64,000 bases of DNA from Shewanella khirikhana (GTDB lineage Bacteria > Pseudomonadota > Gammaproteobacteria > Enterobacterales > Shewanellaceae): assembly GCF_003957745.1 (NCBI RefSeq), contig NZ_CP020373.1:3705501-3769500 (forward strand), in the 5' to 3' direction. Under the pieces are notes generated by a model. It saw only the letters and a program-made list of their open reading frames with translations, had not been told where the DNA came from and did not search any database. Position numbers and translations under genes: made by a program. Shown here one piece after another: positions 1-8,212 of the stretch (its first letter is position 1; each line of letters begins with the position of its first letter).

Positions 1-666
1 TGGCGCACGGCGCAACAGCGCGTCCATATCCAATTTAAGCTCGCCGCCAAAACGGCTGATATTGGCAATATCCGACTGATTATCAAACTGATACAGCGAC
101 AGCACTGCAAAGTCCTGCTGCAGTGTTTTGCCGCGATTCTCCCCCTTGGCTACCGGGGTGTGAATTCCCACTCCCACAATGGCCAGGTTCAGCAGCGGCG
201 CGGCGGCGCCATAATCGGCGTTGAGCCTTTTATCTTTCAGGCTGAGGCTGAGAGGCGCTGCAGCAGCGCGACGGCCTTCACCGCCACGCCTTTCACCGCG
301 ACGATCTTCACCACGCCACTCATCTGCGCCGATAAAAATCTGTGGCGTATACACACCCTTACTGTGCTTGCGATTCCAGTGCGCATACTGGCGCTTGCCA
401 AAGCGTTTGTCGGCGAAGGGATCTTTCCAGCCCAGGTAGTCCCAATAGCTGACATGAAATGCCAGCGGGAAGTATTTGTGCCAAAGGTCTTTCTCTTTGG
501 CAAACGCAGACAGCCACGCCTCGGCGGGCGGACAACTGCTGCAGCCCTGAGAGGTGTAGAGTTCGATAATAATGGGCTCGGGATTCTCGCTGCGGGCACT
601 GAATTCCACGGCCGACAACGGCAAGGCCAGTAAGGCTGGCAAGACAAACAACCAAAGCAGACGCAT
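1..666 (-). CDS. DUF1223 family thioredoxin-like exported protein (3' end cut off)
   Basis: The reading frame is open from an ATG at 666 to the window edge (222 codons), so the C-terminus is missing. It begins with a hydrophobic signal-peptide-like stretch (about residues 2-20), then IELYTSQGCSSCPPAE at about residues 34-49 with cysteines C42 and C45. That CxxC motif with this flank is the hallmark of DUF1223, a thioredoxin-fold family of unknown function. A later GENRGKTLQQDFAVL segment also fits the family. It is probably periplasmic and may act in thiol redox chemistry, but this is inferred from the fold alone. A run of Arg, Gly and Glu near residues 115-130 (EDRRGERRGGEGRR) looks like a low-complexity insertion. 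The family call is firm and the role is not known. Confidence 0.85.
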   Translation of the reverse strand, partial: MRLLWLFVLPALLALPLSAVEFSARSENPEPIIIELYTSQGCSSCPPAEAWLSAFAKEKDLWHKYFPLAFHVSYWDYLGWKDPFADKRFGKRQYAHWNRKHSKGVYTPQIFIGADEWRGEDRRGERRGGEGRRAAAAPLSLSLKDKRLNADYGAAAPLLNLAIVGVGIHTPVAKGENRGKTLQQDFAVLSLYQFDNQSDIANISRFGGELKLDMDALLRRAP

Positions 667-809
667 ACTGGGACTCCGGTGGTGGGCGGTTAATCAAACA
701 GACCCGCCGTTCGGAAAAGCAATTTCAAATACTTGCTTGAAAATCGTCAGCCAGCGACTAAGGTTTTTACAGTGCGTTATTTCGTAAAGTGATAAAGAGA
801 ATAAGACTT

Positions 810-1073
810 ATGCAAACCTATCAAGGTATCGCCTGTGATCGTTATGACTATCTGGAGCTTGCGTGTATCCGGCGTTACCCCTTGTTGTTGGAACTGAAGG
901 AAGAAGGCCGTATCCACGGCCGCGCCGTAACCACAGAAACCCGCGCCGACAAGAGCGAGTGGCTGCTGGTCGACACAGCCACCCAACAAAGGGCCATCCG
1001 CCTCGACCGCATCATTGCCATCACCCCGGATATCGAGGGTGCCGAGTTTGGCCGGATCCTGATAAATCCTTAA
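810..1073 (+). CDS. rof: Rho-binding antiterminator Rof
   Basis: Rof is a small cytoplasmic protein that binds the Rho termination factor and inhibits its RNA loading. The 87-residue product aligns along its whole length with E. coli Rof: the TYQ-I-CD-YD-LELAC start, the LELKEEGRI strand and the RLDRI end are all recognisable. I chose the ATG at 810 rather than an in-frame GTG at 789, because the match to Rof starts there and AAAGAGAA lies about eight bases upstream. The gene is convergent with the RidA-family gene, and the two stop codons overlap in a TTAA palindrome. In this window Rho-dependent control is also likely at the speFL leader, but no link between the two is shown. Confidence 0.85.
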   Translation: MQTYQGIACDRYDYLELACIRRYPLLLELKEEGRIHGRAVTTETRADKSEWLLVDTATQQRAIRLDRIIAITPDIEGAEFGRILINP

Positions 1074-1423
1074 TCCTTCAGCGCCGCAACCACAGATATT
1101 TCAACCAGATACTCAGGCTCGGCAATGGCAGCTTCCACGCAGGCCCGTGCCGGAGCATGGCCCTGTGGCACCCAGGCATCCCACACCGCGTTCATGGCGT
1201 CGTAATCGGCCATGTCTTTCAGATAGATGGTACAGCTCAGCAGATGCTCACGGCTGCTGCCAGCCTGCGCCAGCAGGGTATCCACCTCTTCCAGCATGGT
1301 GTGGGTTTGGGTGGTGATGTCGCTGTATTTGTCTTTGGCCACCTGACCACACAGATACACAGTGCCCTGATGGATCACTATGCTGCTCATACGGGTGCCT
1401 GTGTCCATGCGAACTATACTCAT
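1070..1423 (-). CDS. RidA/YjgF/UK114 family protein
   Basis: The 117-residue length and the single-domain pattern fit the RidA family, whose founding members hydrolyse reactive enamine/imine intermediates of PLP enzymes. The segment HAPARACVEA holds R93, which corresponds to the conserved arginine that binds the substrate carboxylate in true RidA. The GQVAKD and LLSCTIYLKD segments also match the trimer fold. RidA has many paralogous subgroups with different or unknown substrates, and this protein differs enough from canonical RidA that I do not assign the gene symbol. It is convergent with rof and stands alone. Confidence 0.85.
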   Translation of the reverse strand: MSIVRMDTGTRMSSIVIHQGTVYLCGQVAKDKYSDITTQTHTMLEEVDTLLAQAGSSREHLLSCTIYLKDMADYDAMNAVWDAWVPQGHAPARACVEAAIAEPEYLVEISVVAALKD

Positions 1424-1551
1424 GGCAATTCCTTATATCGCTTGTCGAAAAGGCCGATTGTATCCCGGCCGCACGCCCCAGGCTAACCGACCAGCGTGAA
1501 AATTACTGTACTGCCCGCGCTCAGAGGCTCAGGCCCGTGCCCTCGCCGCCT

Positions 1552-3054
1552 TTAGTCGCCGCTGCCTCTGGTCTCCGCAGCCTTTAATCTCCGCTGCCAC
1601 AGCCACAGCAGCGCCGTGGCCACCAGCGCCATCAGCCCCAGCGCAGCAGCGGTCGCCAACCCCAGATTCAGCGCCTGAAACGCCAACAAGGCCGCAATGG
1701 CAGCCATCAGGGCAAAGGGCAGCTGACTGGTTACATGGCCCTGTACCTCGGCGCCACTGGCGGTCGCGCTCAAAATCGAGGTATCTGAAATGGGCGAGCA
1801 GTGGTCGCCAAACACAGAACCTGCCATCACAGCTGCCAGCGCCGGCAGTAATAATTCAGGTTGCAGCGAGTGCGCTACCTCGGCGCACAGCGGGATCATA
1901 ATCGCGAAGGTGCCCCAGCTGGTGCCGGTGGCAAACGCCATCACGGCGCACAGACCAAAAATGCCCGCCAGCATATAGTCTGCCGACAGCCACTCACGGG
2001 CGAGATTGGCTATCCGGGCGCCAGCGCCCAAATCTTTAATAAGCTGGCCAATCATCCAGGTCAGCAGCAAAATTCCCACCGCCAGCGCCATGGATTTCAG
2101 CCCCACCAGCAAATCAGCACCAAGCAAGCTGCCACGGCCACGCCAGAGGCTGCCCACCATGGCAACCAGCACCGCCAGGGCGGAGGCATCGCGCATGGCC
2201 GCGCCTATGTCGGCGGCGGTAAGCATGGCGCCAAGCCCCGGCTCGCTGGCAAGGCGACTGCCGGAATAGAGGGTAAAAGCCACCGAACTGATCAGCAGCG
2301 CAGCCAGCGGTAAAAACAACGGCCAGGGCGAAGCATGAGTCAGGTCATCTGCCGCTGTATCGATTGTCGGCTCAGGCTCTCCTGACCAGCCCCAGTTCAG
2401 CCAGGAGCCCAGCAGCACCAGCAGCAGGGCACCAATGGCGTAAAAGTTCACTGCGGCAATGCCAATAAAGGCCTCCAGCGGTGACACCGGCAAAAAGGCA
2501 ATCCCCGCCAGCAGCGCCATCACATAAGGCCCCCAACTGGCCACCGGCACCAGCGAGCACAGCGGCGAAGCGGTGGTATCCACCATGTAAGCAAGGCGAT
2601 TGGCCGAAATACCATAGTGCTGTGCCAGCGGCCGCCCCACACTGCCCACCGCCAGGCAACTGAAAATGCCATCAATAAACACCAGAAAACCCAGCCCCAC
2701 CACACCAAGGCGTGCCTGACGGCCGTCGCGGATACGGTGCGACAGCCAAACACCAAACTCGGCCACGGCGCCGCTGCGTCCAAGTAGACTGGTCATAATC
2801 CCCAGCAGCAACATGGCCGCCAGCACATTCAAATGCCAGCTCTGCCAGGCCCCGTCCTGATAAAACAGCCCCTGAATACCCCGGCCAAGGTAGCCAACCG
2901 AATCCACCGGCGCGAAATCATTGAGGATAAGGGCGCCGCAAAGCACGCCCGCCCCCAGAGCAATCAGGGTGCGCCGCAGCAACAAGGCCAGGGTCAGGGT
3001 GAGCAGCAGCGGAAAGAGTTCAAGCAAAACAGGCAATCCCGGTCGAAAATACAA
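1552..3054 (-). CDS. Na+/H+ antiporter, NhaC family
   Basis: This is a polytopic inner-membrane protein of about 500 residues with many hydrophobic helices. Motifs include GFLVFIDGIFSCLAVGSVGRP (about residues 121-141), DTTASPLCSLVPVASWGPY and GTSWGTFAIMIPL, then SVFGDHCSPISDTSILSATASG near the C-terminus. That last segment is the signature of the NhaC group of antiporters, which exchange sodium for protons and sometimes couple organic anions. The start is uncertain: the longest frame begins with TTG at 3054 without a good ribosome site, and an in-frame TTG near 3027 follows a GGGA and is a fair alternative. The gene is monocistronic. The transported ion or substrate cannot be told from sequence. 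Confidence 0.85.
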   Translation of the reverse strand: MYFRPGLPVLLELFPLLLTLTLALLLRRTLIALGAGVLCGALILNDFAPVDSVGYLGRGIQGLFYQDGAWQSWHLNVLAAMLLLGIMTSLLGRSGAVAEFGVWLSHRIRDGRQARLGVVGLGFLVFIDGIFSCLAVGSVGRPLAQHYGISANRLAYMVDTTASPLCSLVPVASWGPYVMALLAGIAFLPVSPLEAFIGIAAVNFYAIGALLLVLLGSWLNWGWSGEPEPTIDTAADDLTHASPWPLFLPLAALLISSVAFTLYSGSRLASEPGLGAMLTAADIGAAMRDASALAVLVAMVGSLWRGRGSLLGADLLVGLKSMALAVGILLLTWMIGQLIKDLGAGARIANLAREWLSADYMLAGIFGLCAVMAFATGTSWGTFAIMIPLCAEVAHSLQPELLLPALAAVMAGSVFGDHCSPISDTSILSATASGAEVQGHVTSQLPFALMAAIAALLAFQALNLGLATAAALGLMALVATALLWLWQRRLKAAETRGSGD

Positions 3055-3430
3055 TCAATGTGGCTCAGCATACCCGTGAGTGCCAAGGCTGCAAAGTCCG
3101 GTGGTTAAAATCGAGCGGACGAAGGGAACGACGGGCTTGATGCCCTGCAGGCGGCCCATTGCTGGCTGGCTTTTTGGTTTGGATAATCAAGGGGATCAAA
3201 GGCTTGGCTTGCCGCTTTAGAAAGTGCACCAAGCTTGTGGGCGCAGCTTAGCGTCAGCCCTGTGGATGAGGCGATGGCTCCCTTGCCGACAACACCCACT
3301 GCAGCGGGCATCCTGGCTGGGTAAACTTACCGGTGAATTGGCATAAATTGCGCATTTGCACTAGGTGCACCGCCTTGACCCTGCTAGAATCTGGGCTCCA
3401 TCCAGAACCCTTTTTTACAGGACCTTTCCC
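3055..3430. other. 376-bp divergent intergenic region between the NhaC-type gene and zapB
   Basis: The stretch separates two divergent genes and must hold both promoters. The only promoter element I can point to is the extended -10 sequence at 3382-3390. A minus-strand frame of 68 codons lies at 3105-3311, but it has no ribosome site and no family resemblance. I see no other feature. Confidence 0.5.
3382..3390 (+). promoter_or_regulatory. Candidate extended -10 promoter of zapB
   Basis: TGCTAGAAT fits an extended -10 element (TGn followed by TAGAAT). No good -35 hexamer lies 16-18 bases upstream, as is common for extended -10 promoters. Transcription would begin near 3397, giving zapB a leader of about 34 bases. 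This is assigned by eye only. Confidence 0.4.
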
Positions 3431-3634
3431 ATGAGCCTTGAACTATTGTCCCAACTGGAAACCAAAATCCAAGCCGCACTGGAGTCGATTGAACTTCTGA
3501 AGCTGGAACTCGAAGAAGAGAAAGAGAAGTCTGCCAACCTGGCTGAGCAAAACCAGCAACTCAAGCAGGAGCTCGGCTCCTGGAATGATAAGATCACCGG
3601 TCTGGTTGGTTTGCTGAGCAACCAGGTTGACTGA
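3431..3634 (+). CDS. zapB: Cell division protein ZapB
   Basis: ZapB is a small coiled-coil factor that joins the Z-ring layer through ZapA and helps place the divisome. The 67-residue product is almost entirely heptad-like and acidic: SLELLSQLETKIQAAL, then a Glu/Lys-rich coil, and a short C-terminal LVGLL helix. The N-terminal SLE--S-LE-K-Q-A-ES/DTI pattern matches E. coli ZapB. The ATG at 3431 was chosen over an upstream in-frame ATG at 3365, because AGGA at 3418-3421 precedes it and homology begins there. The gene is monocistronic and ends 18 bases from the convergent ytfK-like gene. Confidence 0.9.
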   Translation: MSLELLSQLETKIQAALESIELLKLELEEEKEKSANLAEQNQQLKQELGSWNDKITGLVGLLSNQVD

Positions 3635-3652
3635 CTGTTCGGACGCTATGCC

Positions 3653-3865
3653 TCAGGCTGTCTTGGCCTCTTGATTCTGAGCTTCAATCAGCTCGTTCAA
3701 TTCCAGAATCGCCTGCTTAACCTGAGGCAGGCTCTTCCGGGGCAGTAAAAATTTTCCTTTTTCAAACTCCAGCCGTCCCAGGTCTTTCACCCAGATAGCC
3801 CCCGTCAAAAAGATCCTTACATGCTTGACGATAAGCTTGGGAGCATAAACAGGAAAAACTCTCAC
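3653..3865 (-). CDS. YtfK-like DUF1107 family protein
   Basis: The 70-residue product aligns without gaps to E. coli YtfK (68 residues). Shared positions include the F-x-Y-x-P start, the KHVRIFLTG segment, WVKDLG-LEFEKGKFLLP, and a C-terminal helix with LNELIEAQ. YtfK in E. coli stimulates alarmone production by SpoT, so a similar stringent-response role is possible here but not shown. The start is a GTG at 3865, preceded by an excellent AGGAGGG ribosome site about five bases upstream. The C-terminal half is more divergent than the N-terminal half, so I leave the symbol empty. The gene is convergent with zapB. Confidence 0.75.
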   Translation of the reverse strand: MRVFPVYAPKLIVKHVRIFLTGAIWVKDLGRLEFEKGKFLLPRKSLPQVKQAILELNELIEAQNQEAKTA

Positions 3866-4143
3866 GTGACCCTCCTGTGTTTGTTTTCTTGGGTCAGTGC
3901 CAACAAGTCCTCAGTTTGCCCCCGCGGAGCAGGTGCAGAACCTGTTCGTACCTTCCCTTATTATTGATTACAGTAGTTCGACCCTTCTTTTACCAGTCAA
4001 GTTTCATCCGTCGAAGCAGAAATTTGTAAATATTGACTTCCCTTGACGTAAGCTGCTGATTTACCGCCCAACCAAACAGTCTTTTTTTTAACGTCAATTA
4101 TCTGTCGCTTGCCAAGCTTATGACGAATTGCTACATTTACCGT

Positions 4144-4216
4144 GTTACTCAGGGTAAAACTGAGCCATGTGGCTCTATACCGTGCTTCTTGCGACCAGGG
4201 AGTACGGTTTTTTTTT
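4144..4216 (+). ncRNA. Candidate small RNA upstream of the dsbA terminator
   Basis: A plausible sigma-70 promoter (TTGCCA at 4109-4114, 17-base spacer, TACATT at 4132-4137) would start a transcript near 4144. The stretch contains two short inverted repeats, CTCAG/CTGAG at 4148-4164 and GAGCC/GGCTC at 4162-4175. They share three bases and so exclude each other. It ends in a strong intrinsic terminator. No plus-strand gene lies within 500 bases upstream that would need that terminator. It does not resemble Spot 42, whose gene lies near dsbA in enteric bacteria. The RNA is inferred, not recognised as a known family. Confidence 0.35.
4179..4216 (+). terminator. Rho-independent terminator, plus strand
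   Basis: ACCGTGCT at 4179-4186 pairs with AGTACGGT at 4201-4208 (one G-U pair) around a 14-base loop and runs into nine T residues at 4208-4216. The direction is plus, opposite to dsbA. Confidence 0.65.
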
Positions 4217-4260
4217 GCCTGGATTTTCCTGCATCAGTAAGCCCATCGGCAAACAGCCAT

Positions 4261-4289
4261 AAAAAAAGCGCCCCTTTGGGCGCTTTTTT
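4261..4289 (-). terminator. Terminator of the srkA-dsbA operon
   Basis: A run of A, GCGCCC, a CTTT loop, GGGCGC and a run of T form a symmetrical hairpin that can work in both directions. It lies 17 bases beyond the dsbA stop codon. Confidence 0.85.
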
Positions 4290-4305
4290 GCTATCGAACA
4301 AAAAC

Positions 4306-4920
4306 TTAGTCTTTCTTGGTCGACAGATAGAAAGCGATGTCGAGCATCTCGTCGTAGCTCTTGATAGAGTCGGTCAGCACCTTGTACTTGCCGTTTACCA
4401 CCAGCGCAGGCACACCTGACAGCTTGGCGTTTTCGGTGTCGCGCTTCATCTTGGACATTTGCGCGTTCACCATGAATGAATTGGCAGCAGAATCAAAGTC
4501 TTTGCCGTCTACGCCGTTGGCCACGAACAGGGCACGCACGTCGTCACGGGTGGTGAAGTGTTGCTTCTTGTCGTGGATAGCAGCAAACAGGGCCTTTTCC
4601 ATTTTCTTTTCGACTTTCAGCTGGTGCGCCACGGCAAAGGCACGCGACATTTCCACACCCATTTCACGACCGATAAAGTCAACGTGAGCCTGGTTGAAGG
4701 CCACGCCTTCAGGCTTCTTCTCTTCGATCATTGGCACCACAGTTTTGGAGAAGTTGTAGCAGTGTGGGCAGTAGAAAGAGAAGAACTCGGTGATCTCAGG
4801 CTTGGCGCTGCCAGGACCTTCGTTGATCACTTCGTAATGCACACCTTCTTTAAAATCGGCGGCCAGAGACATAAAGGGCATTGCCAGCAGAGCGGCAGCC
4901 ATCAGAAGCGCTTTTTTCAT
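4306..4920 (-). CDS. dsbA: Thiol:disulfide interchange protein DsbA
   Basis: DsbA is the periplasmic oxidase that inserts disulfide bonds into exported proteins and is re-oxidised by DsbB. The 204-residue precursor has a signal peptide (MKKALLMAAALLAMPFMSLA). The thioredoxin active site CPHC is at residues 51-54 in FFSFYCPHCYNFS, and a cis-proline loop appears as SGVPALVV. The ATG at 4920 was chosen because AAGGAAA precedes it and the upstream extension has no signal character. It sits 108 bases downstream of srkA, the same pairing as in E. coli, where srkA-dsbA form a Cpx-influenced operon. Regulation here is not visible. Confidence 0.97.
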   Translation of the reverse strand: MKKALLMAAALLAMPFMSLAADFKEGVHYEVINEGPGSAKPEITEFFSFYCPHCYNFSKTVVPMIEEKKPEGVAFNQAHVDFIGREMGVEMSRAFAVAHQLKVEKKMEKALFAAIHDKKQHFTTRDDVRALFVANGVDGKDFDSAANSFMVNAQMSKMKRDTENAKLSGVPALVVNGKYKVLTDSIKSYDEMLDIAFYLSTKKD

Positions 4921-5028
4921 CTTGTTTCCTTGGTTTTCGGGTCCAGCGGACCAAATCAACTTGCCTAAACTAATATGCTTTTTGATGCTATCTCAAGCCC
5001 ATAGTTCAACTTTGTGTTACAAAAGACG

Positions 5029-6006
5029 TCAAAATGGCTGCAGAGTCAAGGGCGGCAAACCAATCTGGGCCACCTGCGCCTGCATATCCCTTATCTGTCG
5101 CTGCCAGTAAGCCTCGTCGGCAAACCAGGGGAAATGCATCGGAAAGGCCGGGTCCTGCCAGCGGCGGCTAATCCAGGCCATGTGGCTGAGCATCCGTAAC
5201 CCCCGCAGCGGCTCAATCAGCGCCAGCTCCTTCATATCGAAGTCGCAAAACTCTTCGTAAGCGCCAAGCAGGGTATCGAGCTGCATGCGCCGCTCATTGT
5301 CATCACCCGCCAGCATCATCCACAAATCCTGCACCGCTGGCCCACTGCGGGCATCATCCAAATCAACAAACCCTGGGCCATCCGGGGTCCAGAGAATATT
5401 GCCCGGGTGCAGATCTCCGTGCAAACGCAGACTTGTGGTCTCTACCCACGCCTGCTCAATGGCCTGCACCAGCGTCTGGCCTGCCGCCGCAAAATCGGCG
5501 CGCAGCGTTTCCGGCACATGGGATGATGACAGCAGCTCAGCCAGCGCCTCAGCCGCCATGGCGGCCGACAGGGTCTCACGGGCTGCAAACTGTCCGCCCT
5601 TACCCAACTGATGCTGACGGCCAATAAAGTGGCCCACGGCCTCCAGCTGGTCGAGGTTGTCCATCTCAAACGGCCGACCACCGATTGAAGGAAACAGTGC
5701 AAAGCGGAAGCCATTGAAATGAAACAGGCTCTTGCCATCAATCAGCACTGGCGCAGCCAGCGGCACCTCGGCATCGGCCAGTTCAAAGGCAAAGCCGTGC
5801 TCTTCAGCAATCTGGGCATCAGTCCAACGCTCGGGGCGATAGAACTTGGCCACATAACGATTGCCGCGGTCACAGCGGAATTGATACACCCGGTTCTCAA
5901 AACTGTTCAGGGGCGTGAGACCGGTTTCTGGATAAATGCCCACCGATTCAATGGCATCGAGTATGGTATCTGGCGTGAGCGAATGAAAATGAAACGCGGC
6001 GCTCAT
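5029..6006 (-). CDS. srkA: Stress response kinase A
   Basis: SrkA (YihE/RdoA) is a cytoplasmic Ser/Thr protein kinase of the aminoglycoside-phosphotransferase fold that dampens stress-induced death. The 325 residues carry K54 in YVAKFYRPERW, the catalytic HGDLHPGNILW loop (D198, N203) and the metal-binding VDLDDAR segment at about residues 214-220. Length and motifs match E. coli SrkA across the protein. The ATG overlaps the stop of the DUF3630 gene by four bases (ATGA), indicating translational coupling. dsbA follows in the same direction. Confidence 0.95.
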   Translation of the reverse strand: MSAAFHFHSLTPDTILDAIESVGIYPETGLTPLNSFENRVYQFRCDRGNRYVAKFYRPERWTDAQIAEEHGFAFELADAEVPLAAPVLIDGKSLFHFNGFRFALFPSIGGRPFEMDNLDQLEAVGHFIGRQHQLGKGGQFAARETLSAAMAAEALAELLSSSHVPETLRADFAAAGQTLVQAIEQAWVETTSLRLHGDLHPGNILWTPDGPGFVDLDDARSGPAVQDLWMMLAGDDNERRMQLDTLLGAYEEFCDFDMKELALIEPLRGLRMLSHMAWISRRWQDPAFPMHFPWFADEAYWQRQIRDMQAQVAQIGLPPLTLQPF

Positions 6007-6311
6007 CGGGCTTCCCCCTGCACCAGTGGAGCAAGCAAACTCGCCAGGAAGGCCAGCACTTCGAGATCTTCCTCCCGATCGCTTGCAAGCCAGGCTACGT
6101 CGCCGTAAAACTCAAAATTCAGCCACAAGCGGCAGCCTTCAAAATCGAGCAGCCACTGATGGCGGTCGGCACCCCATTGACGCTCCAGCACCCGGCAGTC
6201 GAGGGCGGCAGCCAGTGGCTCGGCAAATTCGTCAAAGTGGTCAAAATCGATGTCGCCGCGAATGGCAAGGCTGATGGCCTCTTTATCGAGGCTGATGTGT
6301 TGGATATTCAT
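6003..6311 (-). CDS. DUF3630 family protein
   Basis: This is a 102-residue cytoplasmic protein with no signal or membrane segment. The core RQWGADRHQWLLDFEGCRLWLNFEFYGDVAWL (about residues 42-75) is characteristic of DUF3630, a small family seen mainly in Shewanella and Vibrio relatives. Function is unknown. The ATG at 6311 was chosen because AAGAGAG lies just upstream and it overlaps the preceding lipoprotein stop by four bases. It is the second gene in the coupled run lipoprotein-DUF3630-srkA-dsbA, so a role linked to envelope stress is a reasonable guess from context only. Confidence 0.8.
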   Translation of the reverse strand: MNIQHISLDKEAISLAIRGDIDFDHFDEFAEPLAAALDCRVLERQWGADRHQWLLDFEGCRLWLNFEFYGDVAWLASDREEDLEVLAFLASLLAPLVQGEAR

Positions 6312-6607
6312 TGGCTCTCTTGCGCACTGGGGAATGACGTGGAAGGGGCAATCAGGGCGCAGCTGAGCAGGCCCTGCTCGGCCTCGCATTGCTGTGCGCA
6401 CTGATACTGACCTGTATCACCGGCGAGGCGCCGCAGGCCTTCGCCCTTGGCCTGACATTGCTCGAGACTCTGGTAGTAACCGGCAATGTCGCTGAATTGC
6501 CACTGGCCCTGCGCCGGCGTTTGCCGGAAGGTGAGTGTCCACTGATCCGCCTGGGTACAGGCGCCGAGCAACAGGGTGGCAAGCACGCTTACGATGAGAC
6601 GTTTCAA
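6308..6607 (-). CDS. Small predicted lipoprotein
   Basis: The 99-residue product starts with a lipoprotein signal: a basic start (LKR), a hydrophobic stretch (LIVSVLATLLLG), and a lipobox ending LLGAC with the cysteine near residue 16. The mature part is polar, Gln-rich and has several cysteines, and I do not recognise it. The start is inferred as TTG at 6607, since GGGAG lies seven bases upstream and the frame's ATG at 6643 adds a poor aromatic leader overlapping the terminator at 6622-6646. The stop overlaps the DUF3630 start by four bases. Confidence 0.7.
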   Translation of the reverse strand: MKRLIVSVLATLLLGACTQADQWTLTFRQTPAQGQWQFSDIAGYYQSLEQCQAKGEGLRRLAGDTGQYQCAQQCEAEQGLLSCALIAPSTSFPSAQESQ

Positions 6608-6621
6608 CCACAGCTCCCAAT

Positions 6622-6646
6622 AAAAAAGCGGTGCCAACTGCACCGC
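6622..6646 (-). terminator. Terminator downstream of the TPR-like gene
   Basis: GCGGTGC at 6628-6634 and GCACCGC at 6640-6646 form a 7-bp stem with a 5-base loop. On the minus strand the stem is followed by six T residues. It separates the TPR-like gene from the lipoprotein-srkA-dsbA run. Confidence 0.8.
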
Positions 6647-6688
6647 CTTGTAGTTTATCCCGCTTGGGCAGGCCCTTGCCAGTCTGGA

Positions 6689-7477
<789 letters not shown>

Positions 7478-7742
7478 GGTGTGTATCCTGTTTCTCTTGG
7501 CAGCCTCGCCGCCATTCCCCAATGTCCGGCATCCTGTCGACGCCGGGAGCAGTGGTTATTATTAGAGCATTTCACCTGTTCAAATCAAGTATTTATGCAC
7601 CTTCCGTGGTATCGGGCATCAAAATTTACCTATGGCATAAAAGGCTCTTTTTGTGCGCACCTTCATGCTTTGACGATCCCTTTTTGAGTTCACTGGCCTC
7701 GGGGACTAAGATAAAACCAAGTAAAACACTTGGGTATTTCCC

Positions 7743-8132
7743 ATGACCGAGTCCATCATCTTAAGCGGCAATCTGGGGCGGGAGTTTGCCACCATCAGCG
7801 CCATGGTTACCATCTACTGCCGTGATCATCATGGCGGCAAGAGCCCCTGTGATGAGTGTCAGGCGTTTTTGGAATACGCCAAAACCCGTCTGGACCGATG
7901 CCCCTATGGACAGGACAAGCCCACCTGCAACAAGTGCCCGGTGCACTGTTACAAACCTGAGCCACGGGAGCAGGCCCGCACCATAATGCGCTATGCCGGA
8001 CCACGGATGTTGCTGCCCCACCCTATTCTGGCCATTCGCCATCTGTTGCTGGAGCGTAAAGCGGCGCCGGGCAAGCCGCCCAAAAATCTCTCAAACCGTC
8101 ATCAGCGTTTACAAAAGGCAGCATCAGAATAA
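7743..8132 (+). CDS. ygbA: YgbA family (nitrous oxide-stimulated promoter family) protein
   Basis: The 129-residue cytoplasmic protein matches E. coli YgbA: an IYCRDHH segment, CDECQAFLEYA, CPYGQDKPTCNKCPVHCYKP, and MRYAGPRMLLPHPILAIRHLL. Cysteines at about 26, 36, 39, 53, 62, 65 and 69 suggest a metal or Fe-S site. E. coli ygbA belongs to the NsrR nitric-oxide regulon and its biochemical role was long unknown. The upstream region (7478-7742) has only a weak NsrR-like half site near 7593. The ATG at 7743 has a poor ribosome site, and an ATG at 7803 is a less likely start that would drop the conserved LGREFATI lead-in. Confidence 0.85.
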   Translation: MTESIILSGNLGREFATISAMVTIYCRDHHGGKSPCDECQAFLEYAKTRLDRCPYGQDKPTCNKCPVHCYKPEPREQARTIMRYAGPRMLLPHPILAIRHLLLERKAAPGKPPKNLSNRHQRLQKAASE

Positions 8133-8212
8133 GGCAGGATTGCCACCACAGCGCGCATGGGCTAAAACAGGAGTTCGAACGGTAACTTTTTCAATAACAT
8201 GAGTGCGCGCCC

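Larger units (their letters stand above)
3866..4305. other. 440-bp intergenic region between the ytfK-like gene and dsbA
   Basis: The stretch is AT-richer than its surroundings. It holds the promoter region of the ytfK-like gene, a plus-strand hairpin with a nine-T tract (4179-4216) that may end a small RNA, and the dsbA terminator (4261-4289). A 99-codon plus-strand frame starting at 4120 runs into antisense dsbA and is not credible as a gene. Confidence 0.6.

Noticed and set aside
160..633. Plus-strand frames in the first 700 bases
   Set aside because: The minus strand holds a continuous DUF1223 frame with CxxC motif; these frames are its shadows.
1070..1073. Shared TTAA stop of rof and the RidA gene as a regulatory element
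   Set aside because: Palindromic overlapping stops are common where convergent genes abut and need no special explanation.
3105..3311. A 68-codon minus-strand frame before zapB
   Set aside because: No ribosome site, no family, and it lies in a divergent promoter region.
4120..4419. A 99-codon plus-strand frame running into antisense dsbA
   Set aside because: It crosses a strong terminator on its own strand and the dsbA terminator, so it could hardly be transcribed intact.
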